Source of the DNA: Agrocybe praecox
Lineage: Eukaryota; Basidiomycota; Agaricomycetes; Agaricales; Agrocybaceae
DNA: 64,000 nucleotides
Direction of reading: 5' to 3'
Assembly: GCA_964017145.1 (NCBI GenBank)
Contig: OZ024847.1
Span: 992,001 to 1,056,000, forward strand
The notes under the pieces were generated by a model. It had not been told where the DNA came from. It saw only the letters and a list, made by a program, of their open reading frames with translations, and did not search any database. A program made the position numbers and the translations under genes. Shown piece after piece: positions 25,101-36,228 of this stretch (within the stretch, counting starts at the first letter, position 1; each line of letters begins with the position of its first letter).

Positions 25101-25565
25101 GGGGAAGAAGAAGAAGCTCTTAGCGTCGCTCGTGAAGCAGTACAAGAATTGAAACAACGGAAAGTGTCTCATACACATGCTCAATACACATTGGCTTTAC
25201 GTCTTATTTACATCCACGATTTCCCTCAAGCACGAGAATTGCTTGTCGAGGTCCGATCGTTCTGCGAAAAACAATCACAGACCACGAATATATGGTTCAT
25301 CGAAGTTGCGATTACCTTGCAGGCCCTAGGTTTCCTCGAATGTGCGTCAAATCGGCACGAAGAGGGTATCGCTACAAGAAACGAACTCAACGACCTACGA
25401 AAACGGCTGCGGTTCATATTCCCAGGCCTGGCTGATCTTGTGGAAGTGGGTCTTAATCGCGAGCGCAATTTCGCGGCATGGAAAAATCTTTGCAAGAAGT
25501 GCGTACTCACGTGCGGGCATCAGGATGATGAGCAGCCGGTTGAGACGAGCATTCATTCCGATTAA
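22124..25565 (+). CDS. paralogue B: MADPLS N-terminal helical domain + TPR array, no NOD
   Basis: Four exons: 22124-22225 (102 nt), 22278-22420 (143 nt), 22475-22649 (175 nt) and 22707-25565; 1,092 residues. The first two exons have exactly the same lengths as in A and C. The N-terminal domain (MADPLSLALAAITLATALKD ... IRSLKDQANKCYRRFT) is helical and basic near its end. The linker LPPHVRLSERLVYRSY is followed by repeated helix pairs of TPR type, for example ALGHMSTCYEWTGDTVEAYR. The family block TTYRSLLSPSE lies near residue 607. The C-terminus has LRKRLRFIFPGLADLVEVGL, then LNRERNFAAW and CGHQ, and an acidic tail. No nucleotide-binding motif seen. Function unknown; the architecture suggests an NLR-like sensor or scaffold. 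Confidence 0.83.
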
Positions 25566-26823
25566 ATCGACCATTATAACGATTATGATATCAATCCACC
25601 TGTGTCCTGATTAATTTGTCCGACATATAAGTCACGATTAAATATACATCTTTTGTGTATCTATTGTCTGTATGCTGGACTGAAACAGTGTGCGCAAAAG
25701 TTCTTGATCTCGCGGAAAATTGGAAACGACAGAGCAAAAATAGACTCAGGAATATCGTGGTGTGCAGGGGTAAAACTAATGCATATTAAATCCTTTTGCA
25801 GAAAGACAATTGTTTTCCTGCTAAGAACCGACAGAGGTTCTCGTTTACTAACGCTGAAGCTCGAGGCCATGACATATTACTAAAACTTGCAGAAGCCCAA
25901 CAGGGACCAGGGGGTGGAACATCTGTGTCCATGCCGACTTGCCGTCGGACATTTAGGCGCGTTTGTAGATATTTATATCTTTTGATGGCACCGTCACTAA
26001 GCGCCAAGTTTTATTGTGATTATCTTACTTTATTTGAAATTCAACGTGTGCTACGCTCTCGTTCGGGCGGCCAACACCGAGCAGTAATAGAGAGAGAAAT
26101 CAGATCCTTGAGTTTGTTAGTATATCTGACCTGAAATTATAAGACTCTTTACTCTTTCAGAAACCCTCTTTCGAAGACTGTTAACAGGCATAAGGGTTAT
26201 GTATCTCAGGCTCATGGTTATAATAAGACAAAGATTGAAAGGAGAGACCAGCCTTAAGGATAAATTTAAGGTAGATAGTATACTAGTGCTAGTGTACAGT
26301 GATGTGTTTTACTGCAGGGAGTGTAGCTATAAAGCACGAGCGACGCAATCTCTTGCAGTCTTCATACAATTGAAAAGCATCGGAGTCTATATATCCTCAA
26401 ACAGAGGTGCATGGCAACGGCACAGTTTCCTATACGGGTAAAATATGCTTAAACGTGCCTATGAACAATAATGCTGTTCGATTCTACAACAAATGTCAAC
26501 ACAAAGGCCTTCGCCACCTTCTACACTTGGTATAAAACCACAAAGAATTGGTGGATTGGTCGTATATATGGAAATTATGATCTCGGCTAGTTGCCTCTCG
26601 TCCTAGTTATAGAAATATCGAGTACGGGGTGACATATAGGGTAATTCTAGAAATAAGCGAAAACCAATCCACCCACTTTTTTCTTGAAGGGGTTCGACGA
26701 GGTGAGGGGTATATAAGCCAGAGTAAAAATAGGCGTGAACATCCCAGAATAACTCGTCCAGCCTCCCTTGAGTGTACTCCTAGTGTCCTTCTTCATTTCT
26801 CAAACTCGACGCTTGACTCGACG
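25566..26823. other. intergenic upstream of the zinc-finger gene
   Basis: AT-rich, with no supported gene. ORFs up to 112 codons (25796-26134) lack domains and sensible starts. The last 60 bp before 26824 is CT-rich, fitting a promoter. Confidence 0.45.
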
Positions 26824-28034
26824 ATGCCTAGAGCGACGACAATTAAAGCATCACGTGTGCGAAATGTGAGTGGCGCAGAACCTTTTTGTTATCTGAATGT
26901 CTCTGAAACCTTATAGTCACCTAACAATAGCGCTATCTGCCTAGTTTGCCGTAAATCTTTCTCCCGACAAGCCGATCTAAGACGTCACGAAAGAATCCAC
27001 TCCGACGATATTGAAGTGTAAGTTGACCGTAGTACCTTGACTGAGCTAATGTTAATATCGTCCTCCACATTCTCAGACGCCTCCCTTACAAGTGTATCAA
27101 ATGCCCCAAAAGGTTCGCAAATAAAGATGCCCTCAGGCCTCACATGCAGAGCAAGCAGTAAGTGTCATTTTTTTTACGTTGAATAAAAGTCTTACGTATC
27201 CTCAGCTCTTCGAAGACAGAATATAAATGCAGAATCTGCGGAGACCTGCACAGAACAAAGTCGGGATTAAATCACCACGAAAATAGGCACAAAAACCAGA
27301 CTTCCACAGCTGGACCAAAGAAGGATACCCGCAGCCAGAGGTCGCGAGATGATGATGCTGATATTAACTCTGAGATGTCCGATTCGTCTGGCGACTCCGA
27401 CTACTTGCCTTCAGAGACGTCTGTTTTTGATGATGAATCTACAGACTCATCGCGCCTCTCTGTCAATTCTCTTTTCGACAACTCCCAAGACGCGTCCTAT
27501 CATACGCCCGATACTTTTGATCCCTCTCCAGAGAACTCATTCGCATCTCCCCTTTCACCATCTAGCTTTATCTCTGGAGCCGAGTCATCGCAAAATTTGG
27601 AGAAAGACATTCTTGGTGGCTCCTCATCTTCACCTTCGGAGTTTGGCTCTGTACTAGGCGCAAATCAGCGTACCGACATTCAAGGTTTTCCGGTGGACAA
27701 CACCATAACATACGATCCTATCCCGCTCCACGCATATCTTCTTGACTTCTCTACTGGTCAAATTTACTATGATCCAACTGCCGCTCTTTTGGGGACGTAC
27801 AGGTCTCAAGCTGTAGAGTCTAACTTTGAACTGGATCCCGAACTCGAGCCATACATTTATTCTCCCGAGGAGCTAACGCCACTCTCTGATCTACCGGAAT
27901 ATCAAAACTATGTACTAAGTGAGCCCCCTGTTGTCGAGCAACACCAGCAGCCGGATGCGTCTTGGGAAGCTTGGCTAGCACAAGGCGGCGAACCTACTCT
28001 CACGGCCTACCTTAATTCTTCATTTCCGTTATAA
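26824..28034 (+). CDS. C2H2 zinc-finger transcription factor
   Basis: Four exons (26824-26865, 26917-27017, 27077-27157, 27206-28034) give 350 residues. Three zinc fingers occupy about residues 22-100. Finger 1 has C22, C25, H38 and H42. Finger 2 (YKCIKCPKRFANKDALRPH) spaces its histidines by four residues. Finger 3 is C-x2-C-x12-H-x3-H (YKCRICGDLHRTKSGLNHHE). Introns cut within or between fingers. The C-terminal ~230 residues are acidic and Ser/Pro/Asp-rich without domains, as in an activation region. Probably nuclear and DNA-binding; the target is unknown. It lies downstream of paralogue B in the same direction. Whether it regulates the neighbouring family cannot be told from sequence. Confidence 0.88.
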
Positions 28035-29699
28035 GCAGACACTCCCCATGGAACCTCGGTCTGAGTGATGTGACCCATAATCTTGTCTTATCTCAAGTTT
28101 CGTCTTTCTCTTTTTATTTTTTGATGTATATACATTCATTGCCGGCTTCATCTCCTTTATCTTCTCTTCTTTCATCTCTATTCTACTCAGATTCGAACTC
28201 GGACACGGACTACCTTTTTATTTCTCAATAACATCTCATCGGAAATACACATTTTTCTATCTCTGTATCCTACAGCTGGCCAGTTCAAACCTATTTTACA
28301 TCATCATCATTGTATCTTTACTCCTCCTTTATTCGCGGGACACTTTAATCTTCATCCTATAAGTAGAGTACTTTCAAATAGACCACTCACCACTGAATAT
28401 ATGGCTGCAGTTTCTTTTTATTTTGCATCAAAATCGTTACCGTACTTTACTTCATATAAACCTATTGATGAATTTTGCATACAAGCTTCTTGATCTCTGA
28501 AAGTTCAATCCATATAATAAGTTGGCGCTCATTCTCGGAGGCATACGTCATTTTGGGTTTTGCTGCACCTACTTGTCGGCCCGGTACATTCATCACATAA
28601 TTCCCACGAACTTTTGCTGTCCCCGTTCACTATAACACGATCATGATCTTTATCACTCCCTTCCAGCCTAGCACGCTATCCAGCCCATTCGGAGTCGCCT
28701 TAGGAAGACAAGGACCAACAGATGACCCTGACCGAAGCATACAGTTCTTGTGCAATGGACCGCCCCTCCCTGTTTCAAAGTACTTCAGAGCTAAAACTGC
28801 ATCGACTTTTCGCTCAACCTATTTTTGTGCCGCACAAAACTTCAAAGTTCAAGGGCAAAATGTTTTTGCTTTTCTCTTCGATATCTCTGCACATATCCGC
28901 CTTGGTACCTGGATAACGGTCTGAAGCGTACCGAAGTGTCTGGTGTCTGTTCCGGAGTTGATGGAGATTAACATTCTTAGACTACTCGTGAAACGGTGCG
29001 CATATTTTGGTGGGTTTTCTGACACCGCGCATCAACTCTACCTCGGGTCGATGTCATCTCTCTGTATGCATCCAAAGGCTTGGCAACGTGCATCATACCA
29101 TACTTCAGGTAAGAGTATTCCTTCCATGTAAACATGTACATAGGTGCATACCTGAAACCATAGCAAAGCAGAAAATCGGAAGGAAAGAGGGAGATTTTCT
29201 GTATAACCTGTAGGGATTGACCTTTTGTAATGACACCAAAGCTCTAGTGTGTATTATGTTTCTGTTTCTGGACGTGTACAGCCTATCTATCAAAACACTT
29301 GGCCGACTAGAGCGCTGGTACATGGAGCCGCCACTCGGCCCTGTGGCCTGTTGCCATGTCTGTTTACGCACAGCACGGACGGATCGACAACGGCACTCGA
29401 CGGTAAATCTCCGCATAGTGGATTCAGACGTAATGCTGTCGCAGGCCGTCCCATATAAATACGGTCATGATTCCCTACATTGTTTCCTCACAAAGCTGGT
29501 CTTTATCCGTCTATTTTTGTAGCGTAAGTGGACTTTGGCATTGGCTCACAGCTAGTACTGCAGGAAGCTGATGGTCTCTATAGCTGGTGCTCAATATCCA
29601 ACGAAATCAAATAATTCTCCTTCATAACTTCGCCATACAGTACGTCTGTTGATCGTTCTGGATACCTCTTACGATCCTAATTTGTCCTGCAATCTTCAG
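28035..29699. other. intergenic, no gene seen
   Basis: 1.7 kb. The first 400 bp is CT-rich (zinc-finger gene 3' UTR). Several ORFs of 60-103 codons overlap on both strands at 28643-29522 with no domain, no consistent splice pairs and ordinary base composition. Confidence 0.45.
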
Positions 29700-30585
29700 A
29701 TGCGTTTCAACGTTCTCTTATCCATCACCTTCCTCGCCACTCTCGCTTCAGGACTAGTTATCCCAGGCTCAGACGACTTGGAAAGCCGAGAATTTGACTT
29801 GGAAATTCGCGATGGACTCGTAGAAGATGCCAGCAACTCTATGCTTTTCAGGCGCAAATCAAGCAACGCAAAGAAGGCTCGTATAGCAGCAGCTAAACCT
29901 GCTAAGGCCCAAGCCAAAGCCGACAGGAAATCAAGTTACTCAGCTGCTGCTAAAGCTCACAAAGCGACTACGAATCTGCCCGGCCGGAAAGATACGTTCA
30001 AAGTTCGTGGTGGCGGGCCAGGGAAGCCAGCTCGTACGTTATTCACGAAAATTTGAAGTTGATTGTTCCATGCTGATACTTACCGCCTCCATAGAAAAGT
30101 TCACTGGTAAAGAAGTACGCAAAGCCGTTTTCGACTCGCACATGGAAGCCAATAAGATGAAGGGCATGTCGAAGACACAGCAGAAGAAATCTCCGCTCAA
30201 GGTAGGCTCTGGCATGTCTTAAAATTTAAATATTTCTCATATATATCATCACCTATAGCAATTCTCCAACCACCCTCACCAAACACCCAAAGGTCTGGGA
30301 GGAAAGAACGTCCGACCAATCCACGGGATGAAAGTTGACCACGTCAACAAGCCTGCGAAGAAGGGTCAAGGGAAAGGCAGAGAATTCCCCCTTCCGAACA
30401 AGAACAAGCACGCTGCTCCCGGATCAGCTGGCCCTGCGCGTGTTATCACCCAGCAAACGAAAGCGGGACACCAAACATTCAAGGGTGTTATCGCCCATGA
30501 TCAGAAGAGACCTGCGGGAAGCCCAGGGCACAATGATCATTTCCAGGTGAAGGCGAACAAGGCACCAAAGAAGAAGTCCACTTGA
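29700..30585 (+). CDS. secreted, cysteine-free, strongly basic protein with acidic propeptide
   Basis: Three exons (29700-30033, 30095-30201, 30259-30585) give 255 residues. The start is the ATG at 29700; an upstream in-frame ATG is less likely because the signal peptide follows this one. Residues 1-~20 (MRFNVLLSITFLATLASG) form a clear signal peptide. An acidic stretch follows (SDDLESREFDLEIRDGLVED), then LFRRK, a likely dibasic (Kex2-type) cleavage site near residue 57. The rest is rich in Lys, Ala, Gly, His and Pro, with no Cys, and has blocks NLPGRKDTFKVRG, FTGKEVRKAVFDSHMEA and FSNHPHQTPKG. The acid-then-base order suggests a pro-segment masking a cationic mature chain. I do not recognise the family. 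A broken inverted copy lies at 35060-35882, beyond paralogue C. Confidence 0.8.
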
Positions 30586-30946
30586 ACTTGAGTGGTTGTG
30601 CATATGAGTGACGATGTACTTTAATAATATGTTTAATATATGTTATCGTTGGAAAACATCTTCAGGACCTGAAATGGTAGACCAACTTGAAGATCGATCA
30701 CAAATCGGTTTGGCAACAGTTCAATCTGCAAGAGGAGCATCCTCAGGCAATGTTATGGTGAAAGAATAAATTGTGTAGAGTTGGGTTGTCTTAATTTTCT
30801 CTCCCAAATCCTAATTCCCAACACCGAATTTGTTTATACTTCAGTTCTTTGTGATTATATTCAGAAATCCCAAAGATAACCCAGGCAATCTTCTTGTATA
30901 TGTACATGGTATCCGTAATATAATACCATCTTGGCGGATAAAGTTT
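30586..30946. other. convergent 3' spacer
   Basis: 361 bp between the stop codons of the secreted-protein gene and paralogue C. AT-rich, with no ORF of note; probably overlapping 3' UTRs. Confidence 0.5.
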
Positions 30947-33900
30947 TTAGTCGCCTCCATGTTTGTCGGATGGTGGCTCCTGTTGATGACCGCAAACTAG
31001 CTTATATCTTTCAAGGATTTTTGTGAACGATATATAACTCCTCTCCCGATTCAACGCCAGTTTGATAGAGTCAGAAAGACCAGGAAATAAGAATCGCATA
31101 CGCTCTTGAAGGTCGTAGAGTTTTCTCTTAGCGGCGATACCTTCTTCAAGTCTATTTGAAGCGCATTCCAATAACCCTTCCGCTCGTAAGGTGATAGCAA
31201 AATCTATAAACCATCTATTGTGTCCGTGAGTATGCCGTTCATAGAAACGTCGCACCTCGACTATCAATTGTCGGGCCCGACCAAGATCGCCACTGGAGAA
31301 TAAGCGGAGAGCGAGGCTGTATTGTGCTTCTCTGAAGAAATGTTCATCAGAGACGGAAGAAGGGAGAAAGTCTTTCGTTTCTTCTACAGCGTCTTCTGCA
31401 ACACGAAGGGCCTCGTCTTCACGCCCAACATCAACGAGAATATCGGACAAAATGCACGAAGATGGGGTCTGTCCATAATCTCTGTCGAGATGAACTGATC
31501 GTCGAATCATAGTCAGGGCATCGTTCAACCTCCCACTAAACCGATAGACGAGCGCCGCAACGCTCAAGCACCGAGGGTAGTCGGGATCATTCTCCAAACC
31601 GTGATCGCGAGCGAATAGCAAGGAAGCTTCGATCATCGTGACGGCCAGACTAATGCTGCTCGCTTCACGAGAGTTGTCTACTTTCAACTTGAGGATCTTC
31701 CGCGCAACAGAGAAATCCGAAGTAAAGGGTGTTCCAACAGAGATTGCTTTCTCGCGTAAGCTTTGTGCCTTGCCCATATAGCCTTGGAAAGAATAGAAAT
31801 TGACAGAAAGTTGCATGCAGTCGATGAAAAGTTCAACGGAGTTCAGATCTAGTGCCGGGTGATCCTCAAACCAGTCAAGGGCCTCTTGGATGACAATGCT
31901 ACCATCCAAGACGCAACCGCGTTTTTCCAACAGGCGGGCATAACAAAGGGTGAGATTGATATGAAAGTTTCCTTGATCTGAGAATTGCTTAACGAGTTCT
32001 CGACATTGTTGGAGGATATCCTGCGCCATTTCTATGGCCACTGCTGTACAGGCCTGTAGAGAAACCTGCATATTCAATTCCAGGGCCTCCTTATATGGCC
32101 CGAGGACATTAAGTTCATCCTTAATTAAGGATTTATAGAGGTCTAAAGCTTCGCGACCTTCGTCAAGTGCTCGAGTATAGTTTTGCGAATGGAACAACAC
32201 GACCGTCAATTGGTGTAAGCTGGCTGAGAGATAAGTGATGTATTGGTTTCCTTGAATGGCCAGGGCACGACAATGAATGACAGACGCTTCGGCGACTTCG
32301 ATGGCCTTTGTATAATTACCGGCTAGTAACAAGGAAGTAGAAGTACTGCTATACGCCGTAGCTATTTCCGATGGCGACAACAAGGATCTATAAGTCGTGA
32401 GCAATCTTTCCCATGTTGTTGCTGCCTCATCATAGCGCCTTGAATAAAAGAGGGCCAGCGATAGGCCTCTCAAAGACTCGGCAGATGTGCGCTGATCATC
32501 AGAAATGGTGCGTATAACCTTCGCGGTCTTCTGACAAACAGCGTATGCCTCGTCATATCTCTCCAACCCTGCAAATATCTTGACTTCCGCCACAAGTGGA
32601 AGAAGCGAATCTTCAAAACCGGCGCCCGTAGCGTTGTATATTTCTTCGTAATATTGTATCGATTCTTGGGCATATGAAAGAGCCTGAGCATGAGAAATAA
32701 CGTTCCGAAATTGTTGATTGCATAACGAGAAACAAAGTCCGGCGACGGTGGAATGTAATTTTTGATGAGCGTGCTTTCGGGCGATTCCTTTCAGCAGCTG
32801 CAGTGCATTGACACCAGCTTTTGCAGCCTCTTGGTCTCTCAGAGTAAGGGAAAGGTTTTTATGGAGTTCTTGAAGAGAGAGGGCATAATGATAAATGCGT
32901 GTTTCTTCACTCGTCATAGCTATTCCGCGAACCCTTTCTACAAGGGTATCCGCAGAGTTCCACGTAGTTTGCATGGTAGCGGGAGCTCCGAGTAGTCTTT
33001 CAAACCGTTCCACCGATGACTCTGCGTCACGTAATGCGTTCCTTGGGTGTCCAACCCGACGAGCAATGAAGGCAGATTGACAATATACTCTAGCGGCCAA
33101 AAGTTGTACCTCGAAGTTGAGATTAATGGAGGCCTCGAGAAGCTGGTTGAGAGTTATACATTCCATGATGGCGTTGGACGCTTTATCGACATCACCAACA
33201 TTACAAAAAGACAAGGACAGGTTGTATAGCGTTTGGATGAGATGAGGGCTGTAGACCTTTGGGTTTGCTTTTACGAGTGTCCGGTATAAATCCGCAGCCC
33301 ACGATCCTACTGCTACCGCCTCCTGAACCATGCCTATTAGGAATAGTTGAACGCTGAGTTGACTCATTGTCCAAGCACCTTGTTGAACAGATAGTTGATT
33401 CATGCCGGATTTGAGATGTTTCTGTATGCTTAACGTTGCGGCTATAATTTCGTCTTGTAGGTTCTCGACGTCTTCTTTGACGTACGGCGAAAGCATTATG
33501 AACCGCGAACTAAAATCCGAGTGCAAGTGGTCCGGTTCTTCTATGGAATAGCATTGATTGGAGGCCAGGTATTTGAGCATTAAATCAATTTTGCCGACTT
33601 GAAGACGAGCATACGACTTGAAAATGAGGTCTTCGGATAACCGGATGTGTGGTGGGAGCGTTGATAAGGTTGTGGGGTTGGAACTCAGGAAGGCAATGAC
33701 ATTTTCGTCCGAAACTCGTGCGGTGGATCGCTGTAATTGAACAGAAGCAAATCCTGTTGCAATAGCATCGCCGATCTCACTCGTCCTGGCCTCGATTCTC
33801 ATTATCGTAAACATCTTTAAAAAAAGGTTTTTAGCCTTGCACGCATTTGTCCGATATGATAAGTCTGCGAACCGTAAATTGACGGTGACATTTATTCGTA

Positions 33901-34387
33901 TGATCCTTCAGCTTTCGGATGTATCCCTCGAGGACCTTGCGTTTTTTCCAGGCGTTGATACTGGCCGTAATTTTTTGTAGTTTTGTTTCGGAATTTGGAG
34001 GTTGTAGGATATGGCTACACTTATCGTAGACTATTTTCATGTCCCTGGTGGGATCAATAAGTAGGCTACGTAGACCCAAATAATACACTCACCTTAAGAG
34101 TACTATTACAGCATCTCGCATTTCTGTCGACTTGTCGAAGACATTCTTGTGGTTTTGGTAGAATTGATTAAGGAGTTGGACGGTGTGCAGGGTCTCAGTG
34201 GCCAACGATTCAGCGGCTCGCAGATTTTGAGCAGGCTAGAAGTCTTCATCAGCTTTCGAAAATAGATCGAGCTGATTCCTCGCACCTTTTTGAAAGATTC
34301 ACTCAGTTTCTGAGCCATCTCGACTACATCCTTCAACGCAGACGCCAATGTCACCGCCGCAAGGAATAAAGATAATGGATCTGCCAT
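30947..34387 (-). CDS. paralogue C: MADPLS N-terminal helical domain + TPR array, no NOD
   Basis: Four exons: 34387-34286 (102 nt), 34235-34093 (143 nt), 34044-33873 (172 nt) and 33814-30947; 1,094 residues. The N-terminus MADPLSLFLAAVTLASALKD is nearly the same as in B. The linker LPPHIRLSEDLIFKSY and family block TTYRSLLSPSE are kept. TPR-like helix pairs run to about residue 1,020 (for example YDEAATTWERLLTTYRSLL and YTKAIEVAEASVIHCRALA). The end has LNRERSYISF and CGHQ plus a short hydrophilic tail. No Walker A or other catalytic motif seen. Flanked by the secreted basic protein gene and its inverted decayed copy. Role unknown. Confidence 0.83.
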
Positions 34388-35059
34388 CTGAGGGAAAGGA
34401 TGAACACCCCGCACCCAGTGACTTTTGAGGGTATCATTTAGGGCTATGGCACTGCCATTGGTCAACAACTTCACCTGTTTGGACAGATGTCGTAACTTGG
34501 GTGCCTAAGTAACCATGTGCATTTTACTCGTTGTAATCGCATTTGGCCGACGAGGTGGTATTCCGATTGAGAGGAATGCTTTTCCTAGTCCTAGATCTCA
34601 TGATCAAATAGCTATAGTATTGACGCGTAACAGGATTCATGGAAAATCGCCGTCTTTTGACGGACGGAAATTTGAAAATACTCGGAGAACAAGGAACGGA
34701 AAGAGCAGAACCAAGAGGCATCGTGTTTGGTACAGAAGGAAAGCCACTAAACAGTGTAAATCTAGGGAGGTTGTCAAACATGCGCAGGGAGGATGTGAGG
34801 CGGCAGCCTGTGTGGTGTAACAAACTCAGGAATCAGAACTTAGAACTTGAAGCTTGAAGAGTGACGGAGCCTGTTTGACGAGTCACGCCACGATGTCTGT
34901 GACTGACGCGTTCTGTTTGTCTGTGTCGGGCTCGTACTTTTAATTTACCCGTACTTACGACTCGAATCTCGTCTTAGTCTCAACTTCAACTTCCTTTGGT
35001 TCTCTCCAACAAAATATAATTTACAGGTATCTACACGCATATTTACTACAAAAGCGACT
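34388..35059. other. intergenic upstream of paralogue C
   Basis: Contains the promoter of paralogue C and the 3' flank of the pseudogene. The overlapping ORFs at 34515-34857 (both strands) are not supported as genes. Confidence 0.45.
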
Positions 35060-35882
35060 GATAAAATTTTCTTCTCAGCTTTGACTTGGAAGTAATCGTC
35101 GACAATTGTAGTACCCAGGACTCCCAGCCTTGACTCTATCTTGGTCGTGCTCAATCAGTGTCCCTTGAATGCGTAGTGTCCCTTCTTTTGTCTTCTGAGT
35201 GATAACGCGTGCAAGTCCAGGAGCAGGAGGGATATTCCCCTTTTGTGCCTTCTGAGGAGCAGTAGGTTTCTCCCTGTTGTTGGGAAGAGGAATTCTCTCC
35301 TCTTGCCTCGGCCGTCTTTTGGATTTCTGCTAAGAGTATCGACCCTCATACCGTGAACTGGCTTGACGTGCTTTCCAATAATACCTTTGGGAGTTTTATG
35401 CGGGAAATTGGAGAATTGCTGGTGATAACGACGAGTCGGTATGTCGAATCAGTGTACTATCCGGATAACACTCACCTTGAGTTTGGATTTCCTGTGTCCT
35501 TGGTAATCAGACATAGACTCGACTAACACCCAAAAAACTTACGAGCTGGCTTTCCGTGTCCTCTACCTCTGACTTTAAAGGCGTCTTTCCTACCAGGAAG
35601 ATTTGTGGTCCCTCTGTGCGCTTTAGCGGGTTCCCCGAAGCTCGCTTTTTTTTCAGCTATAGCCTGCGCTCTCTGAGGCGCGGCTGGAGCAATTCGCGTC
35701 GTCTTTGCGCTAGTGGTCCGAGGTTCCCTCTTGAATATCATGAGGTCAGACCCATCTTCTGCGAAATCATCTCTGGTATCAAGGTCCGACTCTCGAATTT
35801 TCAAATCATCGTCGCTTGGAATGACAGGACCCGATGCTAATGTAGCAAGAAGAGTGGTAGATAAGAAGATGTTGAATCACAT
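35060..35882 (-). pseudogene. decayed inverted copy of the secreted basic protein gene
   Basis: Aligns along its length with the gene at 29700-30585. The start ATG (35880-35882) is followed at once by TGA (35877-35879) where the working copy has CGT (Arg). After that the signal-peptide frame continues (FNIFLSTTLLATLASG). Exon 1 keeps the block TTNLPGRKDAFKVRGRG and its donor. Intron 1 and about two thirds of exon 2 are deleted, so the FTGKEVRKAVFDSHMEA block is missing. In exon 3, one base is lost just after a GAATTC (near 35290), shifting the frame away from the conserved PLPN...ARVITQ stretch. A further shift precedes the DYFQVKAEKK end. Two independent kinds of lesion make this a pseudogene. 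Confidence 0.85.
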
Positions 35883-36228
35883 TTATGGATTAGTTTTGTT
35901 AGTAGATATAAAAACTGATATGAAAGGGATAGACGTACATCGAATAATAATGATTGTGGTTATCAATTTGCGTGCTCCATCTTGAGAACGCACAAAACGT
36001 TTGGCGATGGATGACACAATGGCAGAAAACTCATAGTTGCAATTACCCCATAGTAGTAGAAAGTTGGCAGAGAACACATACGCTTTCGGATCTACATCGA
36101 CGGAACCCCGGACCGTAAGTGGCTGTGCAATTTTTCTTTACAGGCATCGAATATAGATCGCTTGAACTTTTCATTTTGCTTCCTTGCTCCATTTTACACA
36201 TTTCTTTCTGTGCGGATACCTTTGTGTC
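35883..36228. other. divergent spacer upstream of UTP22
   Basis: 346 bp between the pseudogene start and the UTP22 ATG. It ends CT-rich (TTTCATTTTGCTTCCTTGCTCC), a plausible UTP22 promoter. No gene seen. Confidence 0.45.

Noticed and set aside
28643..29522. Several 60-103-codon ORFs on both strands
   Set aside because: No domain, no mutual splice compatibility, ordinary intergenic composition.
35155..35349. 64-codon minus ORF rich in Leu as a separate gene
   Set aside because: It is the frameshifted reading of exon 3 of the secreted-protein pseudogene.
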